A stretch of 17,376 nt of DNA from Alphaproteobacteria bacterium (GTDB taxonomy: Bacteria; Pseudomonadota; Alphaproteobacteria; UBA8366), in the NCBI GenBank assembly GCA_030743445.1, contig JASLSL010000355.1, positions 1 through 17,376 of the forward strand. The letters run 5' to 3'. How positions within the stretch are numbered: the first letter of the stretch is position 1; each line of letters starts with the position of its first letter. Shown here one piece after another: positions 6,491 through 13,549 of this stretch. The position numbers were made by a program, and so were the translations under genes. Below the pieces are notes generated by a model. That model searched no databases and was not told the DNA's origin. It saw only the letters and a list, made by a program, of their open reading frames with translations.

Positions 6491-7613
6491 AGTACATCGC
6501 CCCCCGGGCGGCGACCGGCCACAGCGCCTCGACCTTGCCGTTGCGCACACAGACGTACCAATCGTAGAGATTGACCGTCGGGTCGCAGTGCCCGGGGATC
6601 AGCTTCAGCTTGTCGCCAAGCTCGATCTTCCGGTTGGTCTTGCCGAGGTCCAGCAGCCCGTGCTCGTCGGCGGCGCGGAGATATTCGACCTCGGCCATGC
6701 CCTCGACCACCGGCATGCCGGAATCGGTCGCCAGCGCCTTGAGCCCCGCATCGACCGAGCAGCGGTCGTCGGTCGGCTTGCTCATCACCGTGGCGTAAAC
6801 ACAGAGGCTGTTCTCGAACTCGTCGAAGAAGCCGCCGTCCTGGTTCAGGTTGCGGCCGTAATCGGCGTCCATGAAGACGTAGGAGCCGGCCTGCAGCTCG
6901 TTGTGCACCCCGCCTTCGGCCTCGAAATGAAAGCTGCCGGTACCGGCCCCGCCGACGATGTCGCAATCGAGCTTATGGGCCTTCAAGAGCGCCACGGTCT
7001 GCCGCGTCAGCTCGACCGCGGCCTCGGTCACCGCCTTGCGCTCGGCGTAGTCGCGGATGTGCTGCGAGCGGCCGTGATAGGCCTGCAACCCGCCGAACCG
7101 CAAGTTCGAGCACGAATCGATCTTGCTAGCCAGATCGAGCGCCGGCTCGCCGGGCTCGACGCCGCAGCGCCCGGCCCCGACGTCGATCTCGACCAGCACG
7201 TCGATCGTGGTGTCGAACTCGGCCGCCGCCCGGTCGATGTCCTCGACGTTGCCGGCATCGTCGGCGCAGACCCCAACCCAGGCCTGCTTCGAGAGCGCCG
7301 CGAGCCGGCGCAGCTTGGAGGCGCCGACGACCTGGTTCGAGACCAGGACGCTCGGGATTCCGCCGGCGACCATGGCCTCGGCCTCGCCGACCTTCTGGCA
7401 GCAGAGGCCGACGGCGCCCAAGGCCATCTGCTTCAACCCGACGATCGGCGATTTGTGGGTCTTGGAATGGGCGCGCAGCTTGACCGGCTTGCCCTCGAGC
7501 GCGTTGGCCATGCGCGCGAGGTTGCGCTCGAAGGCGTCGAGCTCGATCACCAGAGCCGGGGTGTCGACCTCTTCCAAGGCCATGCCGATTTCGGCCGGCG
7601 GGCGGATGGACAT
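6489..7613 (-). CDS. DSD1 family PLP-dependent aldolase/dehydratase (3-hydroxy-D-aspartate aldolase-like)
   Basis: A 374-residue protein with an alanine-racemase-type N-terminal barrel and a D-serine-dehydratase-like C-terminal domain. The PLP lysine is K51 in LRAHSKTHKS. VGLCCQKVGEAEAM, EIDVGAGRCGV and GGAGTGSFHFE are family blocks. The C-terminal metal site is PGHCDPT, with H342 and C343. Start ATG 7613 has a GGAG eight bases upstream. From memory it most resembles 3-hydroxy-D-aspartate aldolase (BhcC type), including an ending similar to WPVSARGKGY. D-threonine aldolase and D-serine dehydratase are close alternatives. The other beta-hydroxyaspartate-cycle genes are not here, so the substrate is open. 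It lies 43 bases downstream of the lipoprotein gene on the same strand and may be cotranscribed with it. Confidence 0.88.
   Translation of the reverse strand: MSIRPPAEIGMALEEVDTPALVIELDAFERNLARMANALEGKPVKLRAHSKTHKSPIVGLKQMALGAVGLCCQKVGEAEAMVAGGIPSVLVSNQVVGASKLRRLAALSKQAWVGVCADDAGNVEDIDRAAAEFDTTIDVLVEIDVGAGRCGVEPGEPALDLASKIDSCSNLRFGGLQAYHGRSQHIRDYAERKAVTEAAVELTRQTVALLKAHKLDCDIVGGAGTGSFHFEAEGGVHNELQAGSYVFMDADYGRNLNQDGGFFDEFENSLCVYATVMSKPTDDRCSVDAGLKALATDSGMPVVEGMAEVEYLRAADEHGLLDLGKTNRKIELGDKLKLIPGHCDPTVNLYDWYVCVRNGKVEALWPVAARGAMY
6491..6500 (+). repeat. Direct repeat, right copy (PLP-enzyme 3' end)
   Basis: A second copy of AGTACATCGC. On the minus strand it supplies GCG-ATG-TAC, the last codons before the present TGA stop of the PLP-enzyme gene. 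See 6301-6310. Confidence 0.7.
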
Positions 7614-7656
7614 GGGACGTGCTCCGTCGTCGGTCTAACGAGGTTTATTTCTTCTT

Positions 7657-8127
7657 CTACTTCTTCGGTTTTTCGTCAGCATACCAGTGCGGGTAGTCGT
7701 GGCCGTAACCCCAGCGCCATGGCGCGATCGACAAGGGATGGCCCGCGACGTGCAGCGCGGCCAAGCCGGGAACCAGCAAGCCCGGATAGCCCTTGTCCGT
7801 GAGGCAGCGCCGCAGATTGTCGTCGGCCGCTCTCATTTCCGCCGCGGCGCCACCGCACCAATAGACCATGTCGTGCTGGACGCAGCACGAGCGCCACGGT
7901 CCGTCGTTTGCGGCGGCCGAACAGCCATCGGTCGTGAAGGTCATGTTCGGCACGTTTTCCTTGCCGCGACGTTGTTCGCACATTTGCTTCGCCTTCGCGA
8001 TCATCTGCATCAGGCTCAGTTTCTCGTCGGTATAGGGCGGTTGGATCGTCGTGACGTAGGGCGAGCAGGCGCCCACCAGGACGACCACCGCGACGATCGT
8101 CGCCAATCGGGCATAGGATAAATTCAT
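7657..8127 (-). CDS. Small lipoprotein with phospholipase A2-like CCxxHD motif
   Basis: A 156-residue protein. It has a hydrophobic N-terminus ending in a lipobox (LVGA-C21), which predicts a lipid-anchored periplasmic protein. A cysteine-rich core follows: TTDGCS with C69, then CCVQHDMVYW with C81, C82, H85, D86 and Y89, then ADDNLRRC with D102, D103 and C108. Secretory phospholipase A2 has CCxxHDxCY and a later helix with a catalytic Asp and a Cys; here the Cys before Tyr is Val88. The ending GHPLSIAPWRWGYG is shared, as I recall, with a family of uncharacterised bacterial proteins carrying the same DGC...CC..HD..YW core. The ATG at 8127 is chosen over an upstream ATG at 8160 because a GGGAGG (8134-8139) precedes it by six bases and it gives a normal signal peptide. 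Enzyme activity is unproven. Confidence 0.82.
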   Translation of the reverse strand: MNLSYARLATIVAVVVLVGACSPYVTTIQPPYTDEKLSLMQMIAKAKQMCEQRRGKENVPNMTFTTDGCSAAANDGPWRSCCVQHDMVYWCGGAAAEMRAADDNLRRCLTDKGYPGLLVPGLAALHVAGHPLSIAPWRWGYGHDYPHWYADEKPKK

Positions 8128-8133
8128 TCGCGA

Positions 8134-8139
8134 CCTCCC
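8134..8139 (-). promoter_or_regulatory. Ribosome binding site that decides the lipoprotein start
   Basis: GGGAGG on the minus strand, six bases before the ATG at 8127. It lies inside the longer open frame from 8160, so it argues against that earlier start. Confidence 0.7.
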
Positions 8140-8270
8140 AATAACCGGTTGGCCGATCATAACTCAAATCCGCCGGAAATCCGAAACACTTGATCGCGCG
8201 TTTCCCTCGCCGTTGGTTCGTCTATCATAGGAACTGGTGGAATTCGCGGGAGCGGGTCAATCTAACCCCG

Positions 8271-8332
8271 GATTCGCAAATCGGGACCCGCGGTCCGGGA
8301 CGGTTCGTCGAACGGGTACGATTCGGCGAATC
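8271..8332. promoter_or_regulatory. Paired palindromes upstream of the CoA-catabolism cluster (possible operators)
   Basis: GATTCGCAAATC (8271-8282) and GATTCGGCGAATC (8320-8332) share the half-site GATTCG and AATC and lie 49 bases apart, start to start. The second is a perfect palindrome about a single central base and ends 23 bases before the SDR start codon. A further TTCGTCGAA is at 8304-8312. The arrangement suits a dimeric repressor such as TetR or MarR type, but no regulator gene is in the window. The role is inference. Confidence 0.3.
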
Positions 8333-8355
8333 GGCTATCGTGAGGAGACAAGAAA

Positions 8356-9102
8356 ATGAAAATGGATGGAAAATTCGTCGTCGTGACCGGGGGCGCCTCG
8401 GGCATCGGCCGCGCGACGGTGCTCACGCTCTGCGAGGCCGGCGCACACGTGTTCCTCGGCGACATCAACGAGGAGGGCGGGGCCGAGACCGCTTCGATGG
8501 CCGACGGCAAGGGCGCCGGCGCCACCTTCCTGCCGCTCGACGTCACCGACGACGGCTCGATCGAGGCCTTCGCCAAGGAGGTGCACGGCGCCGCCGCCCA
8601 GGTCGACGCCGTCGCCAATGTCGCCGGCTGGGACATCATCGAGCCCTTTATCGAAAACACGCCCGACTTCTGGGACAAGGTCGTCCGCATCAACCTGATG
8701 GGGCCAATCAAGGTGACTCGCGCCTTCCTCGACCCGATGATCGAGCGCAACGCCGGCAAGATCGTCAGCGTCTCGAGCGACGCCGGCCGTGTCGGCAGCA
8801 TGGGCGAGACCATGTACGCCGGCACCAAGGGCGGGATCATCGCCTTCACCAAGTCGCTGGCGCGCGAGATGGCGCGGCACCGGATCAACGTCAATTGCGT
8901 CTGCCCGGGCCCGACCGACACGCCGCTGTTCGCGGGCCAGCCCGACCGCATGCGCGAGGCGCTGACGCGGGCCATTCCATTCCGCCGTCTCGCCGAGCCC
9001 GAGGACATCGCCAACGCGATCCTGTTCTTCGCCAGCGACCGCACCGACTACATCACCGGCCAGGTGCTGAGCGTCAGCGGCGGCCTCACCATGGTCGACT
9101 AG
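8356..9102 (+). CDS. SDR family dehydrogenase, BadH-like (2-hydroxycyclohexanecarboxyl-CoA dehydrogenase-like)
   Basis: A 248-residue classical short-chain dehydrogenase. The nucleotide-binding loop TGGASGIG is at residues 11-18, NVAG at 88-91, and the catalytic set is S141, Y154 and K158 in YAGTK. Blocks NVAGWDII, SSDAGRVGSMGETMYAG, VCPGPTDTPL and ITGQVLSVSGGLTM closely follow those I recall from R. palustris BadH, which oxidises 2-hydroxycyclohexanecarboxyl-CoA to the 2-keto ester in the cytosol. Asp36 after the beta2 strand suggests NAD+ preference. GAGGAG at 8342-8347 precedes the ATG by eight bases. It is the first gene of the plus-strand CoA-catabolism run. A generic 3-hydroxyacyl-CoA dehydrogenase role is the alternative. 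Confidence 0.88.
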   Translation: MKMDGKFVVVTGGASGIGRATVLTLCEAGAHVFLGDINEEGGAETASMADGKGAGATFLPLDVTDDGSIEAFAKEVHGAAAQVDAVANVAGWDIIEPFIENTPDFWDKVVRINLMGPIKVTRAFLDPMIERNAGKIVSVSSDAGRVGSMGETMYAGTKGGIIAFTKSLAREMARHRINVNCVCPGPTDTPLFAGQPDRMREALTRAIPFRRLAEPEDIANAILFFASDRTDYITGQVLSVSGGLTMVD

Positions 9103-9160
9103 GGGGTGGATTAGGGGGTCGATCAATAAATTCCGAGAACACCAAGCACGGGGAATACCA

Positions 9161-9970
9161 ATGACAGACCGATACGAGAAATACACCAAGTTCGAGTTCG
9201 ACCGCCCGGCCGACCGGGTGCTTCGAATCACGCTCAACAATCCCAAGACCTATAACTCGCTCGACGCCGTCGGCCACAACGAATTCACCTATATCTGGCG
9301 CGATATCGACGAGGACCCGGACATCAACGCGGTGATCCTGACCGGCAAGGGCAAGGCGTTCTCGTCGGGCGGTGATTTCGGCATGATCGAGGCCAACATG
9401 AACGACGAGACCGCGCGCCTGCAGGCGTGGAAGGAGGCGCGCGACCTCGTCTACAACATCATCAACTGCAACAAGCCGATCATCTCGGCGATCAATGGCG
9501 TTGCCGTCGGCGCCGGCCTGGTCGCGGCCTTGCTCGCCGACATCTCGATCGCCGGCAAGGCGGCGAAGATCGTCGACGGCCACACGCGGCTCGGCGTCGC
9601 CGCCGGCGACTGCGCGGTGATCAACTGGCCGCTGTTGTGCGGCATGGCGAAGGCCAAATATTTGCTCCTGCTGTGCGAGCCGGTCGACGGCGAGGACGCC
9701 GAGAAATACGGCCTGGTGTCGCTCTGCGTCGAGGACGACGAGCTGCAGGACAAGGCGGTCGAGATCGCGACCAGGCTCGCCCAGGGCGCGCCGAGCGCCA
9801 TCCGCTGGACCAAATACGCGCTCAACAACTGGTACCGGATGATGGGGCCGGCCTACGACGCCTCGACGGCGCTCGAGATGCTCGGCTTCGCCGGCTCGGA
9901 AGTGCGCGAGGGCTTGGCTTCGCACCTGGAGAAGCGCCAGCCGGAATTCAACCCGGAGTCGCCCGTCTGA
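9161..9970 (+). CDS. Crotonase-superfamily protein, atypical active site
   Basis: A 269-residue enoyl-CoA hydratase/isomerase family protein. The CoA-binding and oxyanion-hole elements are present: KAFSSGGDF around residues 65-73 and NGVAVGAGL at 112-120. The two glutamates used by true hydratases are absent. The position after the second glycine loop (GGGxE in hydratases) is V121, and the PE of the PExxLG block is replaced by GH (H141 in DGHTRLG). D150 lies in the nearby GVAAGD. BadI and MenB also have Val at the first site, so C-C bond cleavage, condensation or hydrolysis is possible. Its C-terminal EKRQPEF is typical of the family. It has a GGGGA before the ATG and sits 10 bases before the next gene, so it is probably cotranscribed. 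Function unassigned. Confidence 0.88.
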   Translation: MTDRYEKYTKFEFDRPADRVLRITLNNPKTYNSLDAVGHNEFTYIWRDIDEDPDINAVILTGKGKAFSSGGDFGMIEANMNDETARLQAWKEARDLVYNIINCNKPIISAINGVAVGAGLVAALLADISIAGKAAKIVDGHTRLGVAAGDCAVINWPLLCGMAKAKYLLLLCEPVDGEDAEKYGLVSLCVEDDELQDKAVEIATRLAQGAPSAIRWTKYALNNWYRMMGPAYDASTALEMLGFAGSEVREGLASHLEKRQPEFNPESPV

Positions 9971-9980
9971 GCTGAGCCTC

Positions 9981-11639
9981 ATGACCACGCTGCTGACATT
10001 GCACGACCCGGCGACGGCGCGCCGCTACTATGAGGACGGTCTGTGGCGTGACGACACTCTCTATTCGCTGATGGCAGGCCACGCGGCGACGCGGGCGGGC
10101 GCCTTCGCGCTCAGGGACAGTGCGCGGCGGCTCACCTGGGAAGAGGTCAAGGGCTGGACCGACGCGGTCGCCGATGCACTGCACGAGGCTGGGATTGCCA
10201 AAGGGCAGCGAATTTCAATCTGTCTCTCCAACCGGGTCGAGGCGGCGATCGTGCTGCTCGCCTGCTCGCGCAACGGCTATGTCTGCAATCCCTCGCTGCA
10301 CAAGAACTATACCGGCGAGGAAATCCTCGGCCTGTTGCAGGCGATCGACGCCGCCGCCGTCTTTATCGAAGAGGATTACGTCTCCGACGCCGGGCACTTC
10401 GACCTCTTTGGGCCGGCGGCCGAACTCCCGGCGATGCAGCGGGTGTTCCGCCTGCCGCCGGACCGCACTCCCGGCGACGATTTTCCGGCACCCGGCGGAC
10501 CCGGCGGCATGAGCCCGATCGACGCCAACCCCGACAAAGTGACCTACCTCGCCTTCACCTCGGGCACGACCGGAACGCCGAAGGGCGTGATGCATTCCGA
10601 CAACACGCTGCTCGCCAACCCGCGCGACCTGGTGCGCGACTGGAACCACGGGCCGGCGACGGTGTTGCTGACGCTCAGCCCGCTCTCCCACCACATCGCC
10701 TGGGTCGCGGTCGGCCAGATGATGGTCGCCGGCGGCGAGCTGGTGGTCGACGATCCCGGGCCGGGCAAGGACCAGCTCGACTGGATCGTCGAATGCGGCG
10801 CGACCTACGTCATGGGGGTGCCGACCCACGCGATGGATATTCTGGCCGAACAGCGGGCGCGCGGCATGGACCGGCTCGGCGAAGTGAAATTGTTCTACAT
10901 GGCGGGGTCGCCGATCCCGCCGGTCACCGCGCAGGCCTTCCTCGACCAGGGCGTCATGCCGCAAAACATCTACGGCATGACCGAGAACTCGTCGCACCAG
11001 TACACCTATCCCGACGACGATCCCGAGACCATCGTCCACACCTGCGGTCGCGGCGGGCCGGGCTACCGGGTGCGCATCTTCGATGCCGAGAATCCGGACG
11101 TGGAGGTGGCACAAGGCGAGGTCGGCCAGATCGGCGGCCGGGGCGCCTGCCTGATGCTCGGCTATTTCGGCAACCAGCAGGCGACCGAGGGCTCGTTCAA
11201 CCGCGACGGCTGGTTCCTCTCGGGCGATCTCGGCCGGCTGAAGGAGGACGGTTGCCTGGAGTTCGTCGGCCGGCTCAAGGACATCGTGATCCGCGGCGGT
11301 CACAACATCCACCCGAAGAAGATCGAGGACCTGGCTGTCAAACACGAGGGCGTCGAGCGCGCCGCGGCCTTCGCCGTTCCCGACGAGCGGCTCGGCGAGA
11401 AGGTCTGTCTGGCGATCGTCCCGGCCGGCGGGGCGGCGCCCGAAGCGGGCGCCGTCCTCGACTATCTCCACGGCGTCGGGCTCTCGAAATACGACATGCC
11501 GGAATATTTCCTGGCGCTGGACGAGTTCCCGCTGACCGCGAGCGGCAAGATCCTCAAACGCGTACTCGCCGATTGGGCGCGCGACGGCGAGATCGAGCCC
11601 GCCCCGGTACGCTTCGAGGAACCGGCCAAGGAGGCGTGA
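9981..11639 (+). CDS. Acyl-CoA synthetase (AMP-forming)
   Basis: A 552-residue adenylate-forming ligase that would activate a carboxylic acid with ATP and CoA. Motifs in order: the phosphate loop AFTSGTTGTPKGVMHSDN, LSPLSHHIAW, YGMTENSSHQYT, the hinge region GWFLSGDLGRL, GRLKDIVIRGGHNIHPKKIE, and the C-terminal lysine block TASGKILKRVL. All catalytic landmarks are present and the length is normal. The start ATG is 10 bases after the crotonase stop. It is the first of two ligases in the cluster; the other, at 11876, has a distinct N-terminal half. Substrate is not readable from sequence. An aromatic, alicyclic or medium-chain acid fits the neighbours. Confidence 0.9.
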   Translation: MTTLLTLHDPATARRYYEDGLWRDDTLYSLMAGHAATRAGAFALRDSARRLTWEEVKGWTDAVADALHEAGIAKGQRISICLSNRVEAAIVLLACSRNGYVCNPSLHKNYTGEEILGLLQAIDAAAVFIEEDYVSDAGHFDLFGPAAELPAMQRVFRLPPDRTPGDDFPAPGGPGGMSPIDANPDKVTYLAFTSGTTGTPKGVMHSDNTLLANPRDLVRDWNHGPATVLLTLSPLSHHIAWVAVGQMMVAGGELVVDDPGPGKDQLDWIVECGATYVMGVPTHAMDILAEQRARGMDRLGEVKLFYMAGSPIPPVTAQAFLDQGVMPQNIYGMTENSSHQYTYPDDDPETIVHTCGRGGPGYRVRIFDAENPDVEVAQGEVGQIGGRGACLMLGYFGNQQATEGSFNRDGWFLSGDLGRLKEDGCLEFVGRLKDIVIRGGHNIHPKKIEDLAVKHEGVERAAAFAVPDERLGEKVCLAIVPAGGAAPEAGAVLDYLHGVGLSKYDMPEYFLALDEFPLTASGKILKRVLADWARDGEIEPAPVRFEEPAKEA

Positions 11640-11661
11640 TGGATATCGCCTCCCCCTCAAC

Positions 11662-11857
11662 CGTCATCCCGGCCGAGCTCGGCCACTCGTCGAGTGGCTG
11701 GGCGCAAGCTAAAATTACGGGGACACGATACAGGCGGGTTGTTACCGGTCGGCAATTCACAACACCATCGTGTCCCCGTAATTTCAGCGCAGCCATACCG
11801 CTTGGGAAAGCTCAGGCATGGGTCCCGGATCGATACTGCGCATCGTCCGGGATGACG
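11662..11857. repeat. Foldback repeat R3 (between the two CoA ligases)
   Basis: The outer arms CGTCATCCCGG (11662-11672) and CCGGGATGACG (11847-11857) match those of R1 exactly. The left side contains the palindrome GGCCGAGCTCGGCC (11671-11684) and a hairpin CCACTCG-T-CGAGTGG (11683-11697). The right side keeps the CTCAGGCATGG core of R2 and R4 at 11811-11821, but its complement is missing from the left side. The copy is therefore rearranged, and it carries the nested 73-base element at 11712-11784. Confidence 0.75.
11712..11784. mobile_element. 73-bp MITE/REP-like element nested in R3
   Basis: AAATTACGGGGACACGAT (11712-11729) and its exact complement ATCGTGTCCCCGTAATTT (11767-11784) form an 18-bp perfect inverted repeat around a 37-base centre. 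The centre has a further short pairing (GTTGT with ACAAC). GGGGACAC/GTGTCCCC ends are, as I recall, seen around REP-associated (Y1) transposase genes, so this may be a non-autonomous relative. There is no coding capacity, and no clear target duplication was found. Confidence 0.6.
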
Positions 11858-11875
11858 TGGTTTATTTGGTGATCC

Positions 11876-13528
11876 ATGCGGTTCGACATCCAAATCCCTC
11901 AAGACCGGATCGACGCGTTCACCAAGAGCGGGCTGTGGCCGAACCGGCTGATCACCGAATACCTCGACGACGATCTGGCGGTCGAGCCCGACCGGCTGGC
12001 GATGGCCGTCTACCGGGATGGGGAGGGGCAGCCGACCGGGCTGAGCTACGCCGAACTCGGCCAGGCGGTTCGCCGTATCGCCCTCGGGCTCACGGCGCTC
12101 GGCATCGGGCCCGGCGATGTAGTCGCGGCGCAACTGCCGAACTGGTGGCAGTTCACCGCATTGCACCTGGCCTGCGTCAGGATCGGCGCGGTGCTCAATC
12201 CGCTGATGCCGATCTTCCGGCAGCGCGAGCTCAGCTATATGCTGTCCTTCGGCGAGGCCAAGGCGATGGTCGTGCCGAAAAGCTATCGCGGCTTCGACTA
12301 CCCGGGAATGATCGCCGAGCTGCGCGGCGAGGTCCCATCGCTCGAGCACCTCTTCGTCATCGGCGGCACGGGAGAAGACTCGTTCGACGCCTATTTCGTC
12401 GACCGCGCCTGGGAGGAGGAAATGGACGGCGCCGCCGTCTTCGCCGAGCGCAAGCCGGGGCCGAACGATGTTTGCCTGCTGATGTACACTTCGGGCACCA
12501 CCGGCGAGCCCAAGGGCGTGATGCACACCCACAACACGCTGATCGGCAACATCGTCAAATACGTCGAGCGGGTCGGGCTCGGGCGCCAGGACGTTGTCCT
12601 GATGGCCTCGCCGCTGGCCCACCTGACCGGGTTTCTCTACGGCTTGATGATGCCGATCATGCTCGGCGGGCGGGCGGTCCTGATGGATGTCTGGGACCCG
12701 GACAGGGCGGCGCGGATCGTCGACGTCGAGGGGGTCAGCTTCACCATGGCCTCGACCCCGTTTCTCTCCGACCTGAGCGCAAGCCCGGCGGTCGATGAGT
12801 GCGACATGAGCTCGCTCCACACCTTCCTCACCGCCGGTGCGCCGATCCCGGGAGTCCTGGTCCAGCGCGCCAGCGAGCGGCTCGGCGTGCTGGTGATCTC
12901 GTGCTGGGGCATGACCGAGAACGGTGGTGTGACCACGACCAAGCGCGACGACCCGCCGGACAAGGCGATCGAGACCGACGGCACGCCGATCGACGGCATG
13001 GAGGTCCGGGTCGTCGGCGGCGACGGCGCACCGCTGCCGGCGGGCGAGGAGGGCCGCCTCGAGGCGCGCGGCATGGCGAGCTTTGCGGGCTACCTCAAGA
13101 AGCCCGAGCTCTACGGCACCGACGACGAGGGTTGGCTCAAGACTGGCGATCTGGCGCGGATCGACGCCGACGGCTACATCCGCATCACCGGCCGCTCCAA
13201 GGACGTGATTATCCGGGGCGGCGAGAACGTGCCGGTGGTCGAGGTCGAGGACCTGCTCTACCGCCACCCGGCGATTCAGGACGCGGCGATCGTCGCCATG
13301 CCGGACGAACGGCTCGGCGAGCGTGGCTGCGCCTTCGTCACCCTGAAAGACGGCGAAGCCTTGGGCTTCGCCGACATGGTCGCCTTCCTGGAAGACCAGA
13401 AGCTGGCCAAGACCTACCTGCCGGAGCGGCTCGAGGTCATCCATGAGATGCCGCGCACGCCGAGCGGCAAGATCCAGAAATTCAAGCTGCGCGAGATCGC
13501 GAAAAAGCTGTCGCCAATGACCAAATAG
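11876..13528 (+). CDS. aliA: AliA-like cyclohexanecarboxylate-CoA ligase
   Basis: A 550-residue AMP-forming ligase. The N-terminal half has QLPNWWQFTALHLAC and IGAVLNPLMPIFRQRELSYM, which I recognise as characteristic of the AliA/cyclohexanecarboxylate-CoA ligase group. General adenylation motifs are intact: YTSGTTGEPKGVMHTHN, CWGMTENGGVTTT, GWLKTGDLARID, GRSKDVIIRGGENV and the C-terminal RTPSGKIQKFKLRE lysine block. The expected reaction is ATP + CoA + an alicyclic or related acid to the acyl-CoA, in the cytosol. The group includes enzymes with other substrates, so the exact acid is uncertain. The ATG at 11876 has only a weak GGTGAT upstream. The gene lies 236 bases after the first ligase, across repeat R3, and 21 bases before the next gene, so it may open a second transcription unit. 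Confidence 0.85.
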   Translation: MRFDIQIPQDRIDAFTKSGLWPNRLITEYLDDDLAVEPDRLAMAVYRDGEGQPTGLSYAELGQAVRRIALGLTALGIGPGDVVAAQLPNWWQFTALHLACVRIGAVLNPLMPIFRQRELSYMLSFGEAKAMVVPKSYRGFDYPGMIAELRGEVPSLEHLFVIGGTGEDSFDAYFVDRAWEEEMDGAAVFAERKPGPNDVCLLMYTSGTTGEPKGVMHTHNTLIGNIVKYVERVGLGRQDVVLMASPLAHLTGFLYGLMMPIMLGGRAVLMDVWDPDRAARIVDVEGVSFTMASTPFLSDLSASPAVDECDMSSLHTFLTAGAPIPGVLVQRASERLGVLVISCWGMTENGGVTTTKRDDPPDKAIETDGTPIDGMEVRVVGGDGAPLPAGEEGRLEARGMASFAGYLKKPELYGTDDEGWLKTGDLARIDADGYIRITGRSKDVIIRGGENVPVVEVEDLLYRHPAIQDAAIVAMPDERLGERGCAFVTLKDGEALGFADMVAFLEDQKLAKTYLPERLEVIHEMPRTPSGKIQKFKLREIAKKLSPMTK

Positions 13529-13549
13529 GCAAGAGAGCGAGGACAGGTT

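Noticed and set aside
8196..8228. Possible promoter with TTTCCC and TATCAT before the BadH-like gene
   Set aside because: The -35 is poor and the spacing is only tolerable. The match is too weak to list as a feature.
10215..11660. Minus-strand open frame of 481 codons antisense to the first CoA ligase, and the similar frame at 15791-16990 antisense to the acyl-CoA dehydrogenase
   Set aside because: Both mirror well-supported genes and carry no recognisable domain.
11636..11873. Possible target duplication around R3 (GTGAT at 11636-11640 and 11869-11873)
   Set aside because: Only five bases match, which is easily chance, unlike the 12- and 10-base pairs at the other two junctions.
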